Origin: Histoplasma ohiense
Taxonomy: Eukaryota; Ascomycota; Eurotiomycetes; Onygenales; Ajellomycetaceae
Assembly (NCBI GenBank): GCA_017607445.1
Contig: JAEVHH010000002.1
Coordinates: forward strand, 2,967,501-3,031,500
Direction of reading: 5' to 3'
DNA: 64,000 nt
The notes below the pieces were generated by a model. It searched no databases, was not told where the DNA came from, and saw only the letters and a program-made list of their open reading frames with translations. The number at the start of each line of letters is the position of its first letter. The stretch's first letter is position 1. Of this stretch, positions 44,907-56,019 are shown in pieces. Made by a program: the position numbers and the translations under genes.

Positions 44907-46176
44907 AAGACTAGACCCCGATGATGAGCGAGATGAAGGGGACTCTGGATATGGTTGACGCGCAGTGGATATGATATATACATCATCTTATCACTCAGCG
45001 TTGGAAGGGAGTGTGCAAGTAATATCAAATGGAGGAGTGCGTGCGATTCCATTTATTTAAAGGGGCCCCTGTTACGTTTCCGTTCCCGTTCTTCATTTGT
45101 CATATCGTGTACTGTACATCAATCTCTCTTTTTCTTATTCTATCTCTTTTCCCTCCTCTTCCTCCACAATGTGCAAATTCCTGTGCAAAACTAGAAGCAG
45201 ACCAGAACCCCCCGTCAACCCTGAGCGTGTATCTATTCATGTAGAGCTGATGTAAAAGGAAAGAGGAAAAGGCAAACGGCTCCACCACTCACCCTGTGAT
45301 AAAATAGCAAAAAGTATCGGCAGCTTTTGGTGTCAGTATTGGCCTTCCCGAATCAGCGGTAGCGGAAGAGAAGAAAACTCATTTCCTCTCATGCCAAAAC
45401 CGATGTACCATTCATACAGCCTGCTCATAAACGCGTCTATCCCCAAAGAGATTGCAAAGGCAGCAGCTTGAGAAATACCGACTCCAAGGACGAGATGTTT
45501 TGCTCAACGGAATTGTATATTAGATTTAGCAGGTTACGACAAAACTCCTGAAAATGCTCTGGTAGGTACGGTAATGGTAATAGGCCATTGACTGTAAATA
45601 CATTAATTGTAATAATAATAATGACAATGGTGTCAATTCTCTGCATCAAAATAATTCCAATGGACTCAACATTCTCCATCTCCAGTCTGCAAGGATGCGC
45701 CAAGACCCAAGGCAGCCTTGCGACCCAGATAAACTTCTGGCGTTGAGCATTATCTGTCTCTCGGGGCCGAACAACGGAATTTCCTCTCTCAACTGCACCG
45801 CTACATCCACTGCCATATCTACCCCATACCCCAATTGATCGGATGTGCTTTTCATCACCTACTGCTTCTCGGTAAGTTACCCCCGGGAATCCCAAGCCAA
45901 CTTGGCCCATTCCTTGAAATATAATTTTTGCTGGGGCTCAATCTCACCACCTACCTCCTCACAGAACTTAACCACCTCCATATTTATAGCCACCACCATA
46001 TCGCCTCCGAATCCCCAATCCCCGCAAAAACGTCCTATGCTTCACACAGACTTCAGCTTCTAAGTTTCCCTCACTCTCTCCCTTTCTAGCCTCTCAGCCT
46101 CTCTCCGCCCGCTACTCGAAGGACGCAACGCCTTTCTTGAACCCAATCGTTGCCCTCGACCCACTCCCGCTCTCCC
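44907..46176. other. Spacer of 1.3 kb upstream of VPS74
   Basis: No supported gene. The minus-strand frame 45437-45910 lies in sequence that reads as a CT-rich leader for VPS74 in its right half. Contains nothing else I can name. Confidence 0.55.
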
Positions 46177-47640
46177 ATGGCTTCTGCCGGTGGTCTGACA
46201 CGCCGTCGCGGAGCTGCCCGTTCCAACACAGACGATATCAACGGCACCAATGGCAGCAGTCGAGTCGCCTCCCCATCCCCCTTAAATGGCTCGGCTACCT
46301 TCGACAGCCGCACCCCGGAGACATCGTTCACCTCCAGCGGCGAAAATGGTGGGCACAAAATCGCTTTCGATCCGCGGGATATCAGCGAGAGTGATGAAAG
46401 GAATAAACAGCCGAAACTTACGTTGATGGAAGAGGTGTTGTTGATGGGGCTGAAGGATAAGCAGGTATGTATCGTTGTGTCTGTTCGGGGACTGTCTCTG
46501 TCCAGATACCAAGGCTCTCGACTTCTTTAATGGGGTTCCGATGTTCGATTGGGGATCCTTTTAGTAGTTGTAGACTATAGAAGCTGACCATGGAGCTGCT
46601 ATCACGGCTTTTATTGTGATTTTGCTTAGGGATATCTCTCCTTCTGGAACGAGAACATTTCATACGCACTACGAGGATGCATCGTTATCGAATTGGCTTT
46701 CCGTGGCCGCATCAGCATGCAAAAGGATTCATCAAGACGACGTTTCCCCCTTGCCGACCGGGTAATTGAAGTTACCGACGACTCGCTAACTGGAGAAGTC
46801 TTGCTGGACGAGACGTTGAAGATGATGAAGTCAAGTGAGAAAATGAGCGTCAGCTCCTGGATCGATCTACTAAGCGGTACGGGCTTATACTCATATCCCA
46901 ATAGCCGTCATGTCCAAGAATTAACTATCAGTGGAAGGGAGTGAATGCGATTTCGAAGGGAAAACAAATACTAATAGCTATTTTTAATAGGTGAAACCTG
47001 GAACCTTATGAAAATCGGCTACCAGCTCAAGCAAGTCAGAGAACGGCTGGCAAAAGGGCTGGTGGACAAGGGTATCCTTCGAACCGAAAAACGTAACTTT
47101 CTCCTCTTCGACATGGCCACCCATCCTGTTGCAGATACCGGCGCCAAGGACGAAATCCACAAACGAGTCCGCAACATCTGTAGCAGCCGTACCGTCATTC
47201 TCACACCAAACCAGTTCTTCCCTGAAGATATTGAATTCAGATACCTGCGCACTATCACAATGGTTTGTGCTGCTTATGCTGCTAACGTTCTTGAAAACGC
47301 GCTGGTGACCATGGGCCACGAGGCGCGGGAGAGGGCTTTTGCACAGGTTGATGAACTGCTATCTGAATATTCACAATGGCCGTTTGCGCGGCGGACAGGT
47401 GGTTCGCAAGGGATTGGGGCAAATTTGGCCCAAGAGGTCAATGAGGAGGTGGAGAAGGCAAAGGATAAGGAGCTTCAACTAGAGGTAAGTCAAAAAAAAA
47501 GATTCTCTCCCCGTTCGACACCCCTACAGTTTCTATCTAGTTGCGGATTCTGGAAATGTTCCTAGGACTAACTTGATAATTCGGCATAGGTGATAGCAGC
47601 GTGTTTGAACGTATTTACTCGACTGGATTCCCTTCTCTAA
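46177..47640 (+). CDS. VPS74: Golgi PI4P-binding protein Vps74/GOLPH3
   Basis: Four exons: 46177-46464, 46630-46876, 46991-47484 and 47590-47640, 359 aa. After a disordered Ser/Asn-rich N-terminus with a basic TRRRGA motif comes the GPP34 domain: KLTLMEEVLLMGLKDKQGYL, then SFWNENISYALRGCIVIELA, RRFPLADRVIEVTD and SWIDLLSGETWNLMKIGYQL. It ends IAACLNVFTRLDSLL, encoded by the last exon. Vps74 binds PI4P and COPI and retains glycosyltransferases in the Golgi. The N-terminal Arg-rich stretch matches the COPI-binding position in the family. Confidence 0.96.
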
Positions 47641-48690
47641 GCGATCGCGACCGTTTTGCCAAGCTTTATTTTCCCTTAACCCCGGGTATTCGATAAGGCC
47701 TCACTATTCCTCTACCCGCGATCTATCCATCTACCTATCAATGCCATCCCATTCAAAGCCACTTCTGTGTTATGTAGCTACCCGCGTCCTCCTCTCCAAT
47801 ATCCCCACCTGTTCGACATCAGTTTCCACGCTCACGCCGTTTCATATTTTGTTCGAATCTTACATGATGAAAAATGGTTTGGTGGGAGGGAACGAGGGAG
47901 AAGAAACGCACCAAAATTTGCAAAAAGCAGGACGGATACTTTTTTTTCGTCGAAACCAAACAAACCTTACCGCCTGAAGTTTTCCTCTTTTCAGTCATAT
48001 TTTCTTTCTTCTTCACTTCGCGTTTGCTTCTATTATCTTTTCATTTTCTCCTTTTCTCGCATTCATCTCTAGTCCCTCGCTCCCGATCACCTCCTGATGA
48101 CTTCCCATTTCGATACCGGCTTCGTTTTCGTCTTTTCAATTGTATTTGTCTTTAATATTGCTTGCATCTATTAATCAGATTCCTTTGTGTTTTTCTCGCG
48201 GAGCGCCTCTCACGCTTTCTTCCATGCTCCTTAATTTGGGCGAAACGTCGAGATATCATTTCTTTATACGCTACACTGGCCTGTTGGAACCAGGGGGAGA
48301 TGAGCTATTTACGAACACTGTTAAAAGGTTAGGTTGATATCTGGAGCGGGTTCTTTCTATTTCGTCCACTTCTTCGCTTTTGTTTGTAACTTTTTTATAT
48401 CTCGTTGTTCACCTGCCATGGTCCTTTCTGACGCAATCCTCAGGCCCTGCTCAATGATATATTAGTATTTTAGCCTTCCTTTTTTACTATATTATTGCCA
48501 TTATTGATGTACCTTTGTCAAGCCCTGTGCAATCTCCGACGCAGCTCATCCTCTGTATATGATGAACGATGATGATATTGCATATACATAGCTATGTCCT
48601 TGAGCTGATATACATCCATTCGTGATGCCGTGTTTCCACGCTGAAATGTTCCCGGCTGCTCTGTCCCATGTACTGGACTGCGGAACCCCC
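47641..48690. other. Convergent 3' spacer of 1.0 kb
   Basis: T/C-rich plus strand; frames at 47741-48155 are motif-free. No gene supported. Confidence 0.6.
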
Positions 48691-49956
48691 CTATCTATCA
48701 TAGTTGTTGACCCTCAGAACCACCTTTCCCCTCACTCTCCCGCTCTCCACCAACTCCATAGCTTCCCGCCCCTGATACAGCTCCATCTCCCTCTCCACAA
48801 ACGACTTCAGCTCCCCGCCTTCCACCAACAGCGCAATCTTCCCCAACTGCTCCCCATCCGGCCTGACAATGAAAAACCGACTCGTCAAGCCCCTTTTCAC
48901 AACCGCATCCCTCACATCCGCCCACTCCGGCTCCTTCTCAGGAACGGGCTGCGCAATGCTAACAACAATCCCCCCATCCCTGACAACAGCGGCATCATAC
49001 GCCTGCTTCAGCGTCTGTCCCCCAACACAATCCAGTACAAAATCCACCGGCGCCCAGCCGCGTTTTCTAAACGCCGCACCCAACCCTTCTCGTTCCTTCG
49101 TATAATCCAACACTTCATCAACCCGCAACTGATCCCTAACAAACTCCTCATTCCTCCCCGAACATACCCCACAAACCCAAAACCTTCCACTCCCATTCCC
49201 TTCCCCGTCCCCAAACAACATATCCGCCTTCAGCAATTGACACACCATCCCCCCCACACCCCCACTCGCATTCAACACAAGCACCCTCCTCACCCTCTCC
49301 TTATCCCTCCTCCACTCCTCCCCATCCCCATCCCCATCCCCATCCCCATCCCGAACCCACCCCTTAACCCCCGCCTGCTCAAACACAGCCTGCCACGCCG
49401 TCAGCGCACTCAACGGCAAACACGCCGCGTGCAGCGCGCTGACATTGCGCGGCTTAAACGCTAGCTCCCCTTCGAGCGCGACCGCGACGTCCGCCGCGCC
49501 TCCATCCCTCGCAAACGCAAGCAGGCCAATCACCTCGTCGCCGACTTTGAATTTGGGCCCCGCCATGCTCCGCTCGTCGATCTGCGGGGTGGAGAGGACG
49601 ATGCCGCTGATGTCGTGGCCCGGGATGCGTTTGAGGAGCACGGGGTTGTCGGGCTGTGGTTGGGTTGTCGTTGTGGTGGTGGGCCGGGAGGAGGCATGGG
49701 ATGCGGGGGAGAGGGTTTCGGCCCACCCGAGCTCGCCGCGGCAGAGGGCTGTTGTTTGGATTTTTACCAGGTACTGCGAGGAGGTGGGGGTTGGGGTGGG
49801 GTGAGTTGCGGTGTAGAGGAGGGTGGAGGGCCAGGGGGGGTTTGTGGTTGTGTACGGGTGTGAGGGCGGGAGGGGCAGGTAGAGGGCGGGCATGCTGGCA
49901 GGAATGTTTTCCTGTTCGGCTAGGGTGGTGGAGTGGGTTCGTGGGGTTGGTTCCAT
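48691..49956 (-). CDS. MDR-superfamily reductase (zinc-independent alcohol dehydrogenase/quinone oxidoreductase-like)
   Basis: A single exon encodes 421 aa from the ATG at 49956. The frame stays open to an upstream ATG at 50136, but a TATA-like GTTTATATAGG at 50085-50075 lies between, favouring the shorter form. The GroES-like half has YLVKIQTTALCRGELGWAE, PGHDISGIVLS and FKVGDEVIGLLAF; the Rossmann half has VLVLNASGGVGGMVCQLLKA and VDFVLDCVGGQTL. Zinc-ligand Cys residues are lacking, as in reticulon-4-interacting/quinone reductase types. A Gly-Asp repeat (DGDGDGDGDG, residues about 247-257) sits in the loop before the Rossmann fold. Confidence 0.85.
   Translation of the reverse strand: MEPTPRTHSTTLAEQENIPASMPALYLPLPPSHPYTTTNPPWPSTLLYTATHPTPTPTSSQYLVKIQTTALCRGELGWAETLSPASHASSRPTTTTTTQPQPDNPVLLKRIPGHDISGIVLSTPQIDERSMAGPKFKVGDEVIGLLAFARDGGAADVAVALEGELAFKPRNVSALHAACLPLSALTAWQAVFEQAGVKGWVRDGDGDGDGDGEEWRRDKERVRRVLVLNASGGVGGMVCQLLKADMLFGDGEGNGSGRFWVCGVCSGRNEEFVRDQLRVDEVLDYTKEREGLGAAFRKRGWAPVDFVLDCVGGQTLKQAYDAAVVRDGGIVVSIAQPVPEKEPEWADVRDAVVKRGLTSRFFIVRPDGEQLGKIALLVEGGELKSFVEREMELYQGREAMELVESGRVRGKVVLRVNNYDR
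49318..49352. repeat. (CCCCAT)n microsatellite within the MDR gene
   Basis: About five in-frame hexamer copies of ccccat, encoding the Gly-Asp run of the reductase on the minus strand. Confidence 0.9.
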
Positions 49957-51229
49957 CGCGGAGGCTATATTACGGGCTTGCTTAAGAGAAGAGGAGGGAT
50001 TTGGAATTGTATACTTTACTGCGTTTATTGTATTTCCAACAGAAGGGTGGACCTGATGGCACAGAGCGGAGTGACCTATATAAACTAGCGATAGAGGGTG
50101 TGCGTAGTAGTAGGATGAATCCCCCCTCTCACTCATGTGGATCGATACACATGTATGTATATATCATGAAGGCTGCAAGCACATGCCCATGATACCAGTT
50201 ATAAAGGTTATATATTTCTCCTCCGCGTAGTAATCTGCAGATTGGATTGAGGGGCATACATACACATATATATATATATACATATATATGGGAGTGACGT
50301 CAATGCTTTTCGGCTAGTTACTTATCAACAAAAGTAAAAAAAATAAACCGCCGATGTACGGGGTTTATCTACGCCTCCCGGATCATACGATAGTTTGATA
50401 ACCATAATAACGTAACTAACTAAATCAACCCGGTCTCGACTTTCATACCAATTCCTCCCTGCCAGCAATGCCTACAACACTGTTATCTCTGGAGCGATCA
50501 GCAGGAGAAAATATTCCCACGGAAACATCCCGCTAGCGAAGAAGGTTCCTTTCCAGTTAATTTATTATGTTGTTACTATATATCAGCGTTGGTATCATCC
50601 ATGTATAGAAACGACATATTCTGCAGGAACTTCAATTCCATGCCTGCGTCTTGTGTTGCCTGAACAAGAGAACGAAAATTCAGATTCGAGACTCTCTCTC
50701 TCCCGGGAAGCAAGCTGGGATATATAATAATATCTCATAATAAGGTTAGGGAAGAATGAAAGGGAAGTGGTACTTTAAACATAGGAACATGGAAGACAAG
50801 GGCAATGAGCAGCAACCATCCGATAGGCAATACAGATAAAATCGAAAACCGAGCCTTTCCCGAAAAAAAAAAAAAAAAAAAAAAAAGAGCATCCACTACA
50901 TGAAAAATCTTGACTCGTCGCGATTGGGGGGTATATACACAGACGCAGAGAGAAACGTGAAAACCGGAATGACGAAATAATCGAAAGAGAGAAAAGCATT
51001 AAGCATTCGACGAAAGGAGACAAGAGGAGGAAACGATGAAAATAAAAAGCGGGGGAACAAAAACAAAGAAAAAGAAAAAAGAAATCGAACAAAAACGCCC
51101 CCATCATGACCATTGCCTCCCAACCCCAATCCCAATGGACTAGGACCAGCCATAAAACCATTTAAAGGCAGAAGAACAACACGAAGGAGGGAAAAAAAAA
51201 AAGGATACAAAATCGAGCCGGGTCCCCAC
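49957..51229. other. Spacer of 1.3 kb
   Basis: Contains a TA/CATA microsatellite at about 50264-50290 and an A(24) run at 50863-50886. Left end is the MDR promoter with a TATA-like box at 50075-50085; the remainder is 3' flank of APP1. The frames here are homopolymer-driven. Confidence 0.6.
50863..50886. repeat. A(24) homopolymer
   Basis: 24 consecutive A residues on the plus strand in the APP1 3' flank. Confidence 0.95.
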
Positions 51230-52477
51230 TTAGTCCTCCCGCTGCAACATATCGACCTCTCGATAGAGGTGCACCGGGTCATCGAAAACCCTCCACACAT
51301 CACCCGGGACGCCCTCAAACGCTTTAAGAAAGCGCTTCTCCTTGTTCTTCTCCTCCATATTCGCCACATCAGTGACTCGCCGGATATATATGGCGCGCAC
51401 CCACTGTTTATGTCTGCGATATATCTCTGCATACGCCTCCGGGTCACTCTGCGTCGAGTCGCCGATGCAGATGACCCTCCGCTTTGGGAACCAGCGGTAC
51501 AACTTCTCCATGCGATCGACTTTATACGCTTGAGTCCCCTTCGTGAATGATTTCAGGAGCCCGCTCAGGTCCATCCAGGAGTGGTTGCGCAGGATGAGTG
51601 TTCCGGGGGGATACTCTTGGCGGAGAAAAGATCGGAGGAAAGGGTAGAGATTGTATGGTGAGGAGGAGAGGTAGAACCACGTTGGCGCGAGTTCTTTGTC
51701 GATGTGATCGTAGAGACGGGGCATGCCGGCAATAACTCGTGGTTCCTCAGCAAAGGTGGTGCGCAGGATACCGACAGCGTCGCTGGTCTGGGTGTATTTG
51801 ATGGTGTCGTCCACATCGGAGATCATCAGCCAGCCAGTCGGGGATGCGAACTCAGTATCCATAGAGACCTTATGGGTCCAGTGTCTTAAGGAAGGACGGA
51901 TGACGGTTCCATCTCCGATGTCTGCCCCGTCCATCCGGGCTGTCTGTGAAATGATGCCGTCACTGTTGGACGGTTTTAGCTTGCGCTTGACGACGTTGTG
52001 GCGCGTAATTGGTATATCCAAACTTATTGAGCGGGCTGGGGCGATAGAATCGACGAACGGCTGAACTCGTTGAGTCATGCGATCGCGAACTACCTTGTTA
52101 TTGAGACCCAATTCCCCATCGAGTCCGATGGCGTCCGCAATGGTTGCGACGAATTTGCCAACCTCCTCACGGCCGCGCTTGATGAAGATGCATGCGACTA
52201 TCTCAACCTCCCATGACAGACTTTTGTTGTTGAATCTGCCGCCAGGTGCCCGGTAGGCAGTGTTATCGAAAAGCCATACTCTGTGCTCCTCGGGGTTCGC
52301 AGGGTTGGCTAGCGGGTTTCTTTTCCCCAGCAGCGATGTGACGATTCCCAAGAAAGGTGTCAAATGCACAGAAGAATGAATGGCGAGGTCATTCTCGACA
52401 CGGTCGAAGTCGCCTTGGGATCTGGTTTCTTGTTCTTGCTGCGTTTCATGGGCCCGTCGTCCCGGAGTAGGAAGCAT
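51230..52477 (-). CDS. APP1: App1-type phosphatidate phosphatase (DUF2183)
   Basis: A single exon, 415 aa, from the ATG at 52477. The N-terminal region (PEEHRVWLFDNTAYRAPGG) and a central beta-rich part precede the catalytic domain: GWLMISDVDDTIKYTQ with the HAD DxDxT motif at residues 221-225, TWFYLSSSPYNLYPFLRSFL, LILRNHSWM, FPKRRVICIGDSTQSDPEAY, and a C-terminal WVRAIYIRRVTD. In yeast App1 is a Mg-dependent phosphatidate phosphatase at cortical actin patches, making diacylglycerol. This copy lacks the long Pro-rich C-terminal tail of yeast App1. Confidence 0.93.
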   Translation of the reverse strand: MLPTPGRRAHETQQEQETRSQGDFDRVENDLAIHSSVHLTPFLGIVTSLLGKRNPLANPANPEEHRVWLFDNTAYRAPGGRFNNKSLSWEVEIVACIFIKRGREEVGKFVATIADAIGLDGELGLNNKVVRDRMTQRVQPFVDSIAPARSISLDIPITRHNVVKRKLKPSNSDGIISQTARMDGADIGDGTVIRPSLRHWTHKVSMDTEFASPTGWLMISDVDDTIKYTQTSDAVGILRTTFAEEPRVIAGMPRLYDHIDKELAPTWFYLSSSPYNLYPFLRSFLRQEYPPGTLILRNHSWMDLSGLLKSFTKGTQAYKVDRMEKLYRWFPKRRVICIGDSTQSDPEAYAEIYRRHKQWVRAIYIRRVTDVANMEEKNKEKRFLKAFEGVPGDVWRVFDDPVHLYREVDMLQRED

Positions 52478-53020
52478 AGTTGAGGGTAAGGAGGGCCGAG
52501 ACAGCTCTAGCCAGGGGGGGGAGAGAGGGTTAGAGGGAAGTAAAGTTGTGTTTACGACGCAAGGACTATTGGATCAAGTAATGAGCGTACAGACGAGAAC
52601 AAGGGAGAAAGTAGAAGTAGCAGTTGGCAGCAGTTGGGATATGGCCAACAAGGGAGAAATCAGGACACGCGGACATGTTGGAAGGGAAAAAAGAAGGGTA
52701 TTTATTGACGGCGGCCAACAAGAAGCCATGTGAGGTGAATCACCTTCCTCCAGGAGCACGGTCTGATCAGCAGCTGGCAGCTGGGGAAGCCACCGCCGCA
52801 ATCGATCATCTTGAACAAAGCGGGCTGTCCTGGTTGGCAGGGAGGCGGCGCGCCAGCCAAGGGGCCAGCGAGGCTTGGGGCTGTCTGGTGCGGTGCGGGA
52901 CAGCCCATCTGGCGGTGGCAGCCTGATGGCCCCAGAGGAGGAGAGTGTTCCTGGGTGAGGACAAGACCAGAGGGACTGAGCATCACATCCGTAGGCTGTA
53001 TGTAGGATGTAGTAGCTGTA

Positions 53021-53062
53021 AGCTGTGGGCTGTGGGCCGTGGGCTGTGGGCTGTGGGCTGTT
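53021..53062. repeat. 7-bp tandem repeat (ctgtggg)
   Basis: About six copies of ctgtggg with one ccgtggg variant. Confidence 0.85.
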
Positions 53063-54499
53063 GAGGTGAGACGAACGAGACAAGGATGGAGGCGGCTTAT
53101 TCTTAGCAACATCATCATCATCATCAGGGAGTGGGAATGACTGCTAGTGATTGTTCTTTAATAACCAGTGCATAGTAAGCCTTCCATTGTCATCGCCGCG
53201 ATTGATCCTCGTCCTCTGCCTTGGCCTTGTCAGTTCTATTCCGGGTGTCAGCTGGATCGGGTCAGGAGATGTTGCATGTTCGCTCGCTGTCTCGGCCAGG
53301 AAGCAGGATTCGGGATTCGTCTTTATAAATTAAACCACCAGCTACTAGTTAGTAGCTGACAGACAGTTGATATACATCCACGCAATTCCCACGTCTGCTC
53401 CTCATCCCTCGTGCTCGATTGATACCAACGATCGTAAAGGTCGCGATATCCCCGCCCACTGCCCAGGCCCTATTTATTTATTTTGGCAACCCATGGCGGC
53501 AGACGCCAGGGCTACGAAGTCCATCTGGCCCAAGAACGAGCCATGGAGAGTGTGTTCTCGGCGATTCTTCCAACAGAACTCAAGGGTCATTTCGATCGGG
53601 ATCATGGCGTGTATGCTCTATCCGAACAACGCCCGACTTAAATACCCGTGGGTTTGTTTGGAATGCCACAGGACTACATACATCCTCCGCTCTTCCTGCA
53701 GGATAGAATTTTATTTATTTTATTTATTTATTTTTTTTTTAAAAATAACTACCCCAACATGGAATTGTTCGTTACCTGCTGGCCCAAGGACTACGGCAGG
53801 AGATGAATGAAAACTTGTCTTGTCTCATTGTTGAACATTCCATATTCCATGGACAGATATTTGTCCAATTCAGCAGCGAGAGCCGAAACCCCACAATGAA
53901 TAACGTCATAGACGAACATGTTTTTTTCAGAGATTCTTTCTTGCTATAAAATCGGAGGACGAAGTCGCTCTAGACACTTATTTGAGACCCCTACTTGGGA
54001 TACTATATACTATTTCTTGCTGAAGAATGACTTCTGGAATTCCACCCAAGAAAACTACCCTTTGGGCTAATTTCCATTTACACACAAGAACGCAGTCGCC
54101 GGCACCTTTTATGAAATCACAACCCCCGACGCACATTATCAACCTTCGATAATTGCAGAGGGATTTTTGGATTCTTGTTCATGAAGATGCCGAATACATT
54201 GAATGTGGCGGTTCTCCTAACCGTTTCAAATTCTGGGCCACTTTACCGTACCATACATACCAAGAAGAGAACGAAAATGAACCCAACTTGGGGAAAAGTC
54301 TGAAGAGTTTTTTTGTTTCCCGCCCTCCCTTTCCCAGAAACAAGAACCATTATGTGGGAGATTCTGGAGAAGCAGAACTATGCCTCCCACCCATGCAAAT
54401 TTTCTGAAGACTTCGGCTGGGCCTGTCGCAGGGCTGCTGCCATTGCTGCATGATTGGAAAGATACGAGAATACGCTGTAATATTTGCAAAACAAACAAA

Positions 54500-54584
54500 T
54501 ATTAGGCCACTAGGGCAAGAGAGCTCGATCACCAGCGCCGTGGTGGTATAGAGGGTACGAATCACCCAATCCAATCCCCCCAAC
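54500..54584. repeat. 85-bp dispersed repeat, copy B
   Basis: Same strand and nearly identical (two mismatches) to 35377-35461. It is followed by a G-rich segment, ggcggggggaccctggctta, not present at copy A. Confidence 0.9.
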
Positions 54585-54855
54585 AACAAAAAGGCGGGGG
54601 GACCCTGGCTTAGTCGCGATAAGCGCCAAATCTAATTAAGCGCGGGAACTAAGCAGGGAAGGGACAGGTTGGCGTTCCGACCCTTGTTGGCATCTACTGA
54701 AGTATACTCGGTACTAGGGAATAGTATTTTTTCGAATTCAAGATGGAATAGGAGACACCAGCTGGGTGATTTTCTGATTCTTGACACGAGATTGCAATTG
54801 AGCATTATATCCGATAAAGCCTGTCTTTCTCTGTTCAACATAACTCGGGGCGAAC

Positions 54856-56019
54856 ATGTTCTCCACTTTCTGGACTCAGGTGTTTCCTCCGCGACCCCTG
54901 TTCACAGAGAAGAGTTTGCCGGATTTACAGGGAAAGGTATTTTGCTCATCCATCCTCAAGTGGTTTATCTCCCCCGTTCGCCATAGGTACTGATGGATTC
55001 TATCCAGGTCTATATCGTGACAGGGTCAAACACGGGAGTCGGCAAGGCCCTGGCCCAAATTCTCTTCTCCAAGAATGCAAGAGTCTACATAGCAGCGCGC
55101 TCAGAGGAAAAGGCTAATAAAGCAATCGGGGAGATCAGCCAAGCCAATCCTAATTCCACAGGCGAGCTAGCCTTTCTTTCCCTGGACCTCAGCGATCTAA
55201 CTGTGATCAAGTCCTCCGCTGAAAGCTTTCTTGCCAAGGAGAACAAGCTGCATGTTCTATTCAACAATGCCGGCGTCATGGCGCCTCCCAAAGGATCCAA
55301 GACGGCCCAGGGCTACGAACTCCAGCTAGGCGTCAACGACATCGGGCACTTCCTATTCACAAAACTGCTAACACCTACCCTTATCTCCACAGCCAAGACC
55401 GAACCGCCCAACACAGTCCGCGTGGTCTGGGTTTCATCCCTGGCTATGGAGATAGGCGCTCCGAAATCAGTTGGCGTACCCATGGACGAGTTGGAGAACC
55501 TCGCCCACAACACATCGGCTCGGTACAGGAATTATTGCATCAGCAAAGCTGGGAATTACCTGTATGCGGCCGAGTTTGCGCAGCGCCATCGGGCCGACGG
55601 GGTTATCAGCGTAGCGCTGAATCCGGGGTATCTTGCTTCGGACCTCTTCCGTCACCGATGGCTCTTGTTACAGCTGTTGATGCGCCCAATGCAATTTCCG
55701 CCTGTGTTTGGAGCTTATACCGAGCTCTTCGCTGGGTTGTCGCCGGACGTCACGGATAAAGAGCCTGGGAATTGGAGTAAGTTGGTTATTGTTCTTGTTC
55801 TTGTTCCCCTGCTGCTGCTGCTGATTGGTGGTGGAAGTGTGGGTTGTCGTTTAGTATATTAACCATTGCGGAAATTTTATTTTAGTTATACCATGGGGAC
55901 GGGTGGCTCCCGTCCGGAAAGATTTGGTGGAAGCGATCAAGCCAGAGACTGACGGCGGTAACGGAACTGCGCGGAAGTTCTGGGAGTGGACTGAGAATCA
56001 AATCCAGCCTTACCTTTGA
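54856..56019 (+). CDS. Short-chain dehydrogenase/reductase
   Basis: Three exons: 54856-54936, 55008-55776 and 55886-56019 (introns 71 and 109 nt), 327 aa. An ATG at 54993 in frame would start inside the first intron; the true first exon encodes MFSTFWTQVFPPRPLFTEKS and LPDLQGK, a typical N-terminus of this fungal subgroup. Cofactor motif TGSNTGVGK (32-40), NNAG (113-116), a catalytic Ser in WVSSL (170-171) and YRNYCISKAG with Tyr203 and Lys207 are intact. The exon 3 product ends FWEWTENQIQPYL. It resembles the retinol dehydrogenase/WW-oxidoreductase-like SDRs of fungi; substrate unknown. Confidence 0.92.

Larger units (their letters stand above)
52478..54855. other. Gene-poor island of 2.4 kb
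   Basis: Left part is the APP1 promoter and leader. A 7-bp tandem repeat (ctgtggg) lies at about 53021-53062, a ttta-rich run at about 53708-53745, and repeat copy B at 54500-54584. Frames such as 52574-53083 and 53367-53810 are repeat-driven or motif-free. No gene supported. Confidence 0.55.

Noticed and set aside
45437..45910. 157-codon minus frame
   Set aside because: No motif; lies over the VPS74 upstream leader and shows no plausible introns.
48622..49464. 280-codon plus frame
   Set aside because: Antisense of the MDR reductase, His/Pro/Ile-rich shadow.
54585..54660. Possible tRNA- or SINE-like segment after repeat copy B
   Set aside because: I could not find a convincing A box and B box pair or a cloverleaf; left as plain sequence.
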